Source of the DNA: DATATB01 sp036268995
GTDB lineage: Bacteria; Planctomycetota; Planctomycetia; Pirellulales; PNKZ01
Assembly: GCA_036268995.1 (NCBI GenBank)
Contig: DATATB010000019.1
Span: 1-16,953, forward strand
Length of the DNA: 16,953 bases
Direction: 5' to 3'
Below the pieces are notes generated by a model. The model ran no database searches and was not told the origin of the DNA. It was given only the letters and a program-made list of their open reading frames with translations. Below, in pieces: positions 1 to 6,559 of the stretch (position 1 is its first letter; each line of letters begins with the position of its first letter). Made by a program: the position numbers and the translations under genes.

Positions 1-1
1 C

Positions 2-142
2 AAGCCCGACTATAGGGATGGCCGGGTCCACGGCTACCAGGTCGAGATCGACACGAACCCGCGCGCTTGGACCGGCGGCATTTACGACGAATCGCGTCGC
101 GGCTGGCTGAACGATCTGAAAGAAAACGAGCCCGCCCGCAAA
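2..142 (+). pseudogene. 3' -truncated fragment of a DUF1080 (3-keto-disaccharide hydrolase family) gene
   Basis: The frame starting at base 2 reads GYQVEIDTNPRAWTGGIYDE followed by RRGWLNDLKENEPARK. This is characteristic of the DUF1080 / 3-keto-disaccharide hydrolase family, a jelly-roll glycan-related domain greatly expanded in Planctomycetota and usually secreted. The 5' part lies outside the window. In normal family members the domain continues for about 60 more residues (a section resembling KxGxWNHYRIEA, then a beta-strand ending). Here similarity stops at about base 142, and none of the three forward frames resumes it. The frame stays open to a TGA at 413-415, but that tail is the antisense of the neighbouring protease gene and is rich in Arg, Cys and Ala. 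I therefore call it a truncated remnant. A deletion or rearrangement junction, or an assembly join, near 140-177 would explain it. Confidence 0.65.
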
Positions 143-176
143 TGCCTGGATTCGGCCGCGGCCAGCGCATGCGGCC

Positions 177-971
177 TCAGCTTTGGAAATCGCTGGCGTT
201 TTTCACAAAATCGTTCGAACTGGAGAGTTCCGGCTGGTTGGCGGCTTCGTCGAAGCGGATGCTCGGCAGCTCCTGCACGGCTTTGCGGAGGGCCGTCTCC
301 CAGCGCATGTGGACGTCGAGCAGGTCCGGATCGGTGCTGCGCAACTGCCGCCGACGGGTTACCTGGAACTCGCCAGCGTAGTATTGCAGCATGTCGATCG
401 GCGGGCCGACCGTGACATTCGAGCGCATGGTCGAATCGATCGAGATCAGCGCGTACTTGGCGGCTTCGGCCAGTGTCGTGCGGTTGTAGCGGATGCCGCG
501 GTCGAGAATGGGCCGGCCGTATTTACACTCGCCAATCTGCAGATAGGGCGATTCCTCGGTCGCCGCCAGCGGATTGCCCTGCGGATAGATCAGGTACAGG
601 TTCGGAGGCTCGCCCTTGATCTGCCCGCCCAAGAGCAAATGAATGTTGAACTTGTACTCGTCGCGCTCCAGCGCCTCGCGATCGATGTCGGCCACGCGGT
701 GTACTTGTTCGCCGATCACGCGGGTCGCGTCGTATAGCGACGGGGTGGCAGCCAGCCCCCGGCCTTGTTCGAAATCCCGCCGCAAGAGCGTCATCACCGA
801 CTGGGTGATCGACAGGCTGCCACTGGTGAGCACGACCAAGGCCCGCTCGCCGGGCTGCACGAAGGTGTACATCTTGCGGCAGACATTGACTTGGTCGTAG
901 CCTGCATTGGTGCGGGAATCGGACGCCATGACCAGCCCTTCGTGCGTCATAATCCCCAGACAGTAAGTCAT
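177..971 (-). CDS. Anbu: proteasome-like (ancestral beta-subunit) Ntn-hydrolase
   Basis: The 264-residue product begins MTYCLGIMTHEGLVMASDSR, the typical start of Anbu, a self-assembling relative of the 20S proteasome beta subunit and HslV. Removal of Met1 would expose Thr as the N-terminal nucleophile. In mature numbering Asp17 (in ASDSRTN) and Lys32 (in CRKMYTF) complete the usual Thr/Asp/Lys site. The conserved SGSLSITQS, LLGGQ and SIDSTMRSNVTVGPPIDM segments follow. The last 20 or so residues (after RFDE) extend beyond the usual end of about 245 residues and are Ser/Asn-rich. Start choice is supported by AAGGA at 977-981, five bases before the ATG; this is one of the few clear ribosome sites in the window. 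Known Anbu genes sit with ATP-grasp, alpha-E and transglutaminase genes, and the same set lies divergently across a 395-base gap. Peptidase activity and natural substrate of the family remain uncertain. Confidence 0.93.
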   Translation of the reverse strand: MTYCLGIMTHEGLVMASDSRTNAGYDQVNVCRKMYTFVQPGERALVVLTSGSLSITQSVMTLLRRDFEQGRGLAATPSLYDATRVIGEQVHRVADIDREALERDEYKFNIHLLLGGQIKGEPPNLYLIYPQGNPLAATEESPYLQIGECKYGRPILDRGIRYNRTTLAEAAKYALISIDSTMRSNVTVGPPIDMLQYYAGEFQVTRRRQLRSTDPDLLDVHMRWETALRKAVQELPSIRFDEAANQPELSSSNDFVKNASDFQS

Positions 972-1366
972 TGTGGTCCTTCAAGGTGAAACGAGGTTTT
1001 TGCCGTCGCCTCTTTCAGCCTACCTGCCGGGTGAGAACAAGCCAAGGATCGGGGAGCAACTCGGGTGAGACTACGAAGAAATTGAACAGAAGGGCGCGAA
1101 GAAAGAGGAAAGGGGGGAAGGAAGGATGAAGGACGGAACAGCGGACAACGGACAGATTGCGGTGCCCGGTTGCGCGGCTTGCATCGCGAGGGGATTGTGC
1201 AGTTGCCGGACGAACGACGTGAAAAAGCCGCAATACAAGAGTGGCACACGGTTTGCCCAGTGCGTGAAATTCCAGGAAATCTTTTAGTATGGATGCTGAG
1301 CAAGGTGTACCCGGCCGGCTACGACGTCGGCCAAGCCTGAATTGTCACGACCATTGACGCACAGCC
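972..1366. other. 395-base divergent control region between Anbu and the transglutaminase operon
   Basis: This gap must hold the start signals for both Anbu (minus) and the ligase/transglutaminase run (plus). A weak minus-strand promoter candidate is TTGGCT at 1040-1045 and TAGGCT at 1017-1022 with a 17-base spacer. It matches consensus only partly. No convincing plus-strand promoter is seen. The plus strand has an unbroken 29-base purine run at 1098-1126 inside a longer purine-rich stretch (about 1074-1140). An open plus-strand frame ends at 1340, 26 bases before the next gene; its last 15 codons (from ATG at 1293) are almost all G or C at the third position. It could be a short leader peptide or the tail of a decayed gene, and I do not recognise it. 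A palindrome CGACGTCG lies at 1322-1329. Confidence 0.5.
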
Positions 1367-2197
1367 ATGCTCATTAAGACCGGTTTCGAGTTGGTATTCG
1401 ACACGCCCAATCCCACGGCGATGGTGTTGCTGTTGCACATCCATCCGGAACGTGCAGGCAGCCTGCGGCAGCCGGACGAACTGACGCTCGAGCCGGATCT
1501 GGAGCGTGTCGAGTTTCTGGATGCCTTTGGAAATCGTGCAACCCGGGTGCTGACCCGGCCGGGCCGCAATCGATTTTGGAGCGAGTGCCTGGTGGAAGAC
1601 ACCGGCCTGCCGGACCCTGTGGCGACCGAAGCCGTGGAGGTGCCGGTCGAGCTACTACCGCCAGAGACGCACCAGTTTCTGCTGGCCAGCCGGTATTGCG
1701 AGGCAGATGCCTTGGCCGATCTGGCCTGGCGGCTGTTCGGCAATGGCCCGACTGGCGGGGCCCGGGTGCACGCCGTATGCGACTGGGTACACAACGAATT
1801 GACCTTTGACTATCAGCATGCCCGGCCGACGAAAACGGCCTGCGACGCGCTGAGCGAACGTAAAGGCGTGTGCCGCGACTTTACGCACGTAGCCATTGCG
1901 TTGTGCAGGGCATTGAATATCCCGGCCCGTTATGCAACCGGCTATTTGGGCGATATCGGCATCCCGCCCGCGCCGTTTCCGATGGATTTTAGCGCCTGGT
2001 TCGAAGCGTACGTGGGGCATCGCTGGTACACGTTCGATGCGCGGCACAATGTCCCGCGCATCGGCCGGATCGTGATGGCTCGCGGCCGCGACGCGGCCGA
2101 CACGGCATTGACGACGTCTTTTGGTCCGGCGCGGCTGGATGGTTTTCGTGTCTGGACAGATGAAGTGGCAAGTCCGGCGCATGCCGGAATCCTTTGA
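1367..2197 (+). CDS. Transglutaminase-like (COG1305) protein 1, canonical His replaced by Ser
   Basis: The 276-residue protein has an N-terminal beta domain of the bacterial transglutaminase N type (about 1-110) followed by a papain-like transglutaminase core (about 125-235). The nucleophile region is ERKGVCRDFTH with Cys169. The Asp of the triad is Asp224 in WYTFDARHN. Where the canonical enzyme has His in the HAW motif, this protein has Ser209 (PMDFSAWFEAY). The second transglutaminase of the locus has the expected His at the aligned place. Such proteins are predicted to cleave or transfer amide bonds; true cross-linking has not been shown for most. No signal peptide is seen, so it is probably cytoplasmic. 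It is the first gene of the plus-strand run; the next gene starts 65 bases downstream (or overlaps, if an upstream TTG is used). There is no obvious ribosome site before the ATG. Confidence 0.9.
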   Translation: MLIKTGFELVFDTPNPTAMVLLLHIHPERAGSLRQPDELTLEPDLERVEFLDAFGNRATRVLTRPGRNRFWSECLVEDTGLPDPVATEAVEVPVELLPPETHQFLLASRYCEADALADLAWRLFGNGPTGGARVHAVCDWVHNELTFDYQHARPTKTACDALSERKGVCRDFTHVAIALCRALNIPARYATGYLGDIGIPPAPFPMDFSAWFEAYVGHRWYTFDARHNVPRIGRIVMARGRDAADTALTTSFGPARLDGFRVWTDEVASPAHAGIL

Positions 2198-2262
2198 GGT
2201 TGCCAAACCGAGTTGAGCATTCCCGAACAGTCCGAGCAAGCCGCGAAAGTTCGAAAATTCCT

Positions 2263-3819
2263 ATGGCAGCAGGCGAAGTGTCACTAGGGCAGCAGGCGAT
2301 GCGCCAGCGGCGGCCGGCCGGCAGCCTGCTCGAGCATTACGAGCTAGCGCGCGCGTACGACGAGATGTTCGACTCGGGAGGCGTTCCGCGCCCGCACTAC
2401 GAAACGCTGCACCAGCGCTTGACGGCTTTGACCGGCGACGAGTTCCGCCGCCGCAAGGCGATGACCGACCTGTCGATGCTCCAAGACGGCGTTGGCTTTA
2501 CCGTCTATCGGCAGGAAGAAGGCATCGAGCGGGTCTGGCCGATGGACCCGGTGCCGCGGATCATTCCGGCACAACAATGGGCGCGCATCGAGCAGGGGCT
2601 CGCCCAGCGGATCACGGCGCTGAACCTGTTTCTGCACGACATCTATCACGATCAGCACATCCTCCGTGATCGCGTGCTCGATGCCCATCTGGTGCACGGG
2701 GCCGAATTCTTTCGCCGCGAGTTCATGGGCGCGAAAGTTCCTCGCGACATCTATATCCACGTCTGCGGAACCGACCTGATTCGCGACCGCAGCGGCGAGT
2801 ACCTGGTGCTCGAGGACAACTGCCGCACCCCCTCGGGCGTGAGCTACATGCTGCAAAACCGGCAAGTGCTCAAACGCGTGTTTCCGCAGATTTTCGAGCA
2901 CTACGACGTGCGGGCGACCGACGATTATCCGGCCGCCCTGCTCGACGTGCTGCGTTACTTGGCGCCGAATGGCCGCCACGATCCGACGATCGTGCTGCTC
3001 AGCCCCGGCATTTTCAACTCGGCCTACTTCGAGCACACGTTTCTGGCGCAGCGGATGGGCATCGAACTGGTCGAAGGGCGCGACCTGGTCGTGGACCGCA
3101 ACCGGGTCTTCATGCGCACGACCCGTGGCCTGGCTCCTGTGGACGTGATCTACCGCCGCATCGACGACGATTTTCTCGATCCGCTCACGTTCCGCTCCGA
3201 CAGCAACCTGGGCGTGCCGGGACTGGTGAACGCCTACCGCGCGGGCAACGTGGCGCTGGCCAACAGCATCGGCACGGGCATCGCCGACGACAAGGGCATT
3301 TATCCGTTCGTTCCCGAGATGATCCGCTATTACCTCAAGCAGGATCCGCTGCTGGCGAACGTGGAAACGTTTCGACCGCTGGTGCCCAGCCATTTGAGCC
3401 ACGTGCTGGCGAATCTCGACAAGCTGGTGATCAAGACGGTCAACGAGTCGGGCGGCTCGGGCATGCTGATCGGTCCGGCCTCGACGGCCGCCGAGCGCGA
3501 GGAGTTCGGCCGCCGGGTGCAAGACCGGCCGCGCGATTACATTGCCCAGCCGACGATCGACTTGTCGGTGCATCCGACCTTTGTCGATGGGCGGCTCGAG
3601 GGCCGGCACGTGGATCTGCGGCCGTTCGTGCTCTGCGGCCAGCGAATCACGGTGGTGCCGGGCGCGCTGACGCGCGTGGCCTTGCGCCGCGGCAGCCTGG
3701 TGGTGAACAGCTCGCAAGGAGGCGGCAGCAAGGATACGTGGGTTTTAGCCGAGAGCCAGTCGGCAACACGCGGCGACGGCACGCGGCTGCGTGCCGATCA
3801 GCCGCTGCCAGCCAATTGA
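2263..3819 (+). CDS. Circularly permuted ATP-grasp amidoligase (COG2308, DUF404/DUF407 type)
   Basis: The 518-residue product matches circularly permuted ATP-grasp proteins throughout: HYELARAYDEMFD near the N-terminus, a metal/ATP segment LVLEDNCRTPSGVSYML (Glu184, Asn186), YRRIDDDFLDPLTF, the lysine and glycine-rich ATP loop at KTVNESGGSGML (Lys391 to Leu402), VDLRPFVL (Arg453), and NSSQGGGSKDTW at 482-493. The family is predicted to activate a carboxylate with ATP and form an amide or peptide bond; the substrate is unknown. I chose the ATG at 2263. An in-frame TTG at 2194, overlapping the previous stop, would add 23 residues that look unlike the family. Neither start has a good ribosome site. 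The alpha-E gene follows after 16 bases, and ATP-grasp and alpha-E proteins are regularly encoded side by side or fused, which suggests one complex. Confidence 0.92.
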   Translation: MAAGEVSLGQQAMRQRRPAGSLLEHYELARAYDEMFDSGGVPRPHYETLHQRLTALTGDEFRRRKAMTDLSMLQDGVGFTVYRQEEGIERVWPMDPVPRIIPAQQWARIEQGLAQRITALNLFLHDIYHDQHILRDRVLDAHLVHGAEFFRREFMGAKVPRDIYIHVCGTDLIRDRSGEYLVLEDNCRTPSGVSYMLQNRQVLKRVFPQIFEHYDVRATDDYPAALLDVLRYLAPNGRHDPTIVLLSPGIFNSAYFEHTFLAQRMGIELVEGRDLVVDRNRVFMRTTRGLAPVDVIYRRIDDDFLDPLTFRSDSNLGVPGLVNAYRAGNVALANSIGTGIADDKGIYPFVPEMIRYYLKQDPLLANVETFRPLVPSHLSHVLANLDKLVIKTVNESGGSGMLIGPASTAAEREEFGRRVQDRPRDYIAQPTIDLSVHPTFVDGRLEGRHVDLRPFVLCGQRITVVPGALTRVALRRGSLVVNSSQGGGSKDTWVLAESQSATRGDGTRLRADQPLPAN

Positions 3820-3835
3820 ACCGGGTACTTGAAGC

Positions 3836-4789
3836 ATGCTAAGCCGCGTTGCCGATGCGCTGTTCTGGATGAGTCGCTACCTGGAGCGCGCCGAGCACGT
3901 GTCGCGGTTGCTGGACGTGTGCTTTCACCAGGAACTCGATCTGCACGGCGTGGCGTCCGGCCCGCTCGAATTGCACTGGACTGCCTTGGTGGCCATCGTG
4001 CGGCCGGGCTTGAGCGTCACTTCCAACGGCGAGCCGGCCGAAACGGCCGTGAGCCGGGCCTTGACCTTCGACTCGTCCAATCCGGACAGCGTGATGTCGT
4101 GCGTCAGCCGCGCGCGGTACAACGCGCGTAGCGTGCGCGGCGCGCTGAATGCCGAAACGTGGAAGGAGCTGAACAAGCTGTATTGGCAGCTTGCGGACGA
4201 CGATTTTTGCAACCAGGCCCGCGAATCGCCGCACGACTTTTACCAAGCGGTCGAGTGCGGCAGCCACCTCGTGCAGGGCGCCTGCGACGCCACGCTCACG
4301 CATGACGAAGGCTGGCAGTTCATTCAATTGGGCAAATTCCTGGAGCGGGCCGACAAGACGCTCCGCATCCTCGACGTGCAATATCACCTGCTCCAGGGCC
4401 TACTGGATCCGGCCGACTTGTCGCTGTCGAATCTGCAATGGGGAGCCGTGCTGCGCAGTTGCCGCGCGTACGAGGCGTATCAAAGCCTGTACGTGGGACG
4501 CGTCGAGCCCGAGCACGTGCTCGAGTTTCTGCTGCTGCACCCCACGTTTCCGCGGTCGGTGCGGTTTTGCCTGGAATCGGCCGCCGCGGCGCTAGCGCAG
4601 ATCGAGCCGCCGGCGGCGGATCGACCCTTGAGCCCCGCCGATCGGATTCTGGGGCGAATGCTCAACGATCTCAAATACCTGGACGTCGCCGAGATCGTGC
4701 ACTGCGACCTGCACGAGTTTCTCCGCGACCTGCTCGACCGCTGCACGGCCGCCAGCCACGCCGTGCAGGACCAATACTCGCTGCATTAG
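3836..4789 (+). CDS. Alpha-E domain protein (COG2307/DUF403), partner of the ATP-grasp ligase
   Basis: The 317-residue, mostly helical product begins MLSRVADALFWMSRYLERAE, the signature start of the alpha-E family. It contains the conserved HPTFPRSVRFCLES segment (about 236-249) and ends in a helix that includes LHEFLRDLLDRC. Alpha-E proteins are named for conserved acidic residues in an all-alpha fold and occur beside or fused to circularly permuted ATP-grasp proteins. They are thought to assist or take part in the ligation, but no reaction has been proven. Length and motifs are complete, with no sign of decay. The gene starts 16 bases after the ATP-grasp stop, and an 80-base gap with a hairpin separates it from transglutaminase 2. 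No signal peptide or membrane segment is visible. Confidence 0.92.
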   Translation: MLSRVADALFWMSRYLERAEHVSRLLDVCFHQELDLHGVASGPLELHWTALVAIVRPGLSVTSNGEPAETAVSRALTFDSSNPDSVMSCVSRARYNARSVRGALNAETWKELNKLYWQLADDDFCNQARESPHDFYQAVECGSHLVQGACDATLTHDEGWQFIQLGKFLERADKTLRILDVQYHLLQGLLDPADLSLSNLQWGAVLRSCRAYEAYQSLYVGRVEPEHVLEFLLLHPTFPRSVRFCLESAAAALAQIEPPAADRPLSPADRILGRMLNDLKYLDVAEIVHCDLHEFLRDLLDRCTAASHAVQDQYSLH

Positions 4790-4805
4790 CAATGTTCGCG
4801 TTGAT

Positions 4806-4838
4806 AAAAAAACAAGCCCACGGACTGCGGTCCGTGGG
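4806..4838 (-). terminator. Stem-loop with T-run on the minus strand, inside the plus-strand operon
   Basis: A perfect 9-bp stem (4817-4825 with 4830-4838) closes a TGCG loop. Read on the minus strand it is followed by CTTG and seven T, from the A-run at 4806-4812, which is the form of an intrinsic terminator. No minus-strand gene lies upstream of it here, and the plus strand has no T-run after the stem. It may stop antisense transcription, act as a processing or stability hairpin between the alpha-E and second transglutaminase genes, or be a copy of a dispersed palindromic element. Confidence 0.5.
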
Positions 4839-4869
4839 GATTTGAGTTTGAGTTCGAGATGACGCCCTC

Positions 4870-5826
4870 ATGATTATCGAAATCCAGCATGAAACCTGTC
4901 TGGCTTATTCGGATCCGGTGACCGAGTCGCTGGCCGAATTTCGCATGGAGCCGATCAGCGACCAGAACCAGAGCTGCCGCTCGTTCCATCTCTCGGTCAG
5001 TCCGGCCTCGGAGGTGTTTCGCTACCAGGACGGCTTCGGAAATCGGGTCCATCATTTCAACGTCCTCAACAGTTGCCAGAAGCTGCGCGTCGTGGCGGCC
5101 AGCGTCGTCGAAACGCACCCCATTCCCTCGCCGCTCGTCGAGAGTCGGGCAACGTATCCCATCAACCTGGCCGCGCTGGACGTGTCGGGCTACGGCTTCC
5201 TGACGCTGGCCGGGCCGGTGCGGCCCACGCCGCTGCTCGAACCGCTGCTCGAGCGGCTCAAGCCCTCGCCCGGGCAGCGGATTGCCGAGTTCGTGCTCGA
5301 AGTTGCCGATTACATTGCCAACAACTTCACTTACGCCCGCGATGTGACGCTGGCCACCAGCCCGATCGACGATCTGCTGACGCAGGGCCAGGGCGTGTGC
5401 CAGGACTTCACGCATTTGATGATCGCCATCCTGCGCAGCTACGAGATTCCGGCCCGCTACGTCAGCGGCTATATGCACCGGCCGAACAAGGACTCTCAGA
5501 GTCACGCCTGGTGCGAGGTGTGGCTGCCAGAAGCCGGCTGGTGCGCGATCGATCCGACCAATCGGCTGGCGGAATACGATGGCTTCGTCAAAGTGGCCGC
5601 GGGCCGCGACTTTAGCGACGTGTCGCCCAACAAGGGCGTGTATCACGGCCGGTCCGAGGAATGCATCTTCGTCCGCGTCGAAACCCGTTTACTCGACCGG
5701 CTTCCCTCGCTCTCATGGCAGGAAGCCCTGCCGCCATTCGAAGTCCCGCTGATGCCCATCGCCGCCCGCTATCGCAACGGAGCGCCCGACGCGAGCTACC
5801 AGTCACAGCAGCATCAGCAGCAATAG
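4870..5826 (+). CDS. Transglutaminase-like (COG1305) protein 2 with intact Cys-His-Asp triad
   Basis: The 318-residue product has the bacterial transglutaminase N-terminal beta domain (about 1-100) and a transglutaminase core (about 135-235). The complete triad is visible: Cys177 in GQGVCQDFTH, His212 in SQSHAWCEVW and Asp228 in WCAIDPTN. A conserved VKVAAGRDFSDVSPNKGVY segment follows, typical of COG1305 proteins found with ATP-grasp/alpha-E genes. The C-terminus is a short Gln/His/Ser tail, which may be disordered. No signal peptide is seen. It is the last gene of the plus-strand run, 80 bases after the alpha-E gene. The stop codon lies within a small hairpin (7-bp stem, 5815-5832) without a T-run. 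As the paralogue with an intact active site, it is the better candidate for the active amide-bond enzyme of the locus. Confidence 0.93.
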   Translation: MIIEIQHETCLAYSDPVTESLAEFRMEPISDQNQSCRSFHLSVSPASEVFRYQDGFGNRVHHFNVLNSCQKLRVVAASVVETHPIPSPLVESRATYPINLAALDVSGYGFLTLAGPVRPTPLLEPLLERLKPSPGQRIAEFVLEVADYIANNFTYARDVTLATSPIDDLLTQGQGVCQDFTHLMIAILRSYEIPARYVSGYMHRPNKDSQSHAWCEVWLPEAGWCAIDPTNRLAEYDGFVKVAAGRDFSDVSPNKGVYHGRSEECIFVRVETRLLDRLPSLSWQEALPPFEVPLMPIAARYRNGAPDASYQSQQHQQQ

Positions 5827-6559
5827 CTGCTGCGTTCCGTATACGTAAACCACGCGGCGAATGACTCCTACCGCTAGCGCGGCGCTTTCGGCTATGCGGT
5901 GTCTAGACGCCGCCCTTACCGGCGCGGCCGGCGGCTTGGCCGGAGTCGCGCCTGTGGACAACCAGTGTCTCGAGGTCGTTCGCCAAGTTAGAAAACACGG
6001 CCGAGAGGTTCATCGCGAACACTCGCAACGTAGAAACCGCGTGGTCCACCGGAACGCCGCTTCCCGACAGCGCTGCCACCACGCGGGCGACATTCTCGTC
6101 GAACAACATCTCGTCGCGTGCCAGCTCACCGTCGGTGCCGATGATCGTGGGCCGCAATGCAGCGGCAAAGTGCGGTGGTGGCCTGGCTTCTGGCCAGCCT
6201 GGTTAGTTGATCACGTTGGCGATTCTTTGTCCGGAAAACTGCTCGCGATGTCCGCGCGTGCGCCCGCGATCAGCAGTGACCGCAGGCATGCTGGCTTAGT
6301 GAGCCCACAGAAGTCGTTCCGGCGAGCTTCATTTACGGGCGATTGGGAAAGATGTCCGGGACGCAGATACGCTAAAACCGGTGTAAACGCGCGAATCCGT
6401 TGAATCCATCACACGGGCAAAGCCGAAGTCCATCAATACAGTGCGGCCGCACGGAGCAGCGGCGCCAGCATCGGGCTGGCGCACGGCTGGAGCGGACGCA
6501 CCGCGTTGGACTGGATGTCAGCTTGCCGGTTGGTGTCAAACGACGAGGGGGGATTGGGC
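5827..6559. other. Gene-poor stretch with one possible small minus-strand gene
   Basis: Apart from the possible 84-residue frame at 5903-6157, this 733-base stretch shows no convincing coding sequence. The long plus-strand frame at 5861-6403 is Arg/His/Gln-rich and looks like the antisense of the small minus frame. A perfect 8-bp stem-loop (6462-6469 with 6475-6482, loop ATCGG) lies about 80 bases before the next gene. I see no tRNA fold, mobile-element end or strong promoter. Confidence 0.4.
5903..6157 (-). CDS. Hypothetical 84-residue protein, TTG start
   Basis: This minus-strand frame encodes an unrecognised protein beginning MRPTIIGTDGELARDEMLFD, then a hydrophobic-rich, probably helical stretch (ENVARVVAALSG, later VFAMNLSAVFSNLANDLE). 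Amino-acid composition is ordinary and third codon positions are mostly G or C, which the opposite strand's frame does not match, so I favour it as the coding frame. Against it, the only start is a TTG (an in-frame TAA lies upstream), there is no clear ribosome site, and the last 12 or so residues are low-complexity Gly/Ala/Arg. It could be a real small gene or the remnant of a longer one. It converges on the second transglutaminase gene, whose stop is 76 bases away. No function can be assigned. Confidence 0.35.
   Translation of the reverse strand: MRPTIIGTDGELARDEMLFDENVARVVAALSGSGVPVDHAVSTLRVFAMNLSAVFSNLANDLETLVVHRRDSGQAAGRAGKGGV

Noticed and set aside
2344..3717. 457-codon minus-strand open frame
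   Set aside because: It is the antisense of the ATP-grasp gene. Its product is His/Arg/Val/Ala-rich without family motifs, while the sense strand has all expected ATP-grasp motifs.
5815..5832. Hairpin around the stop codon of transglutaminase 2 as a terminator
   Set aside because: The 7-bp stem arises from the CAG/CTG-rich Gln-coding tail, and no T-run follows. It is not enough to call a terminator.
5861..6403. 180-codon plus-strand open frame in the gene-poor stretch
   Set aside because: Rich in Arg, His and Gln, with no recognisable motif. The opposite-strand frame at 5903-6157 has better codon and amino-acid use.
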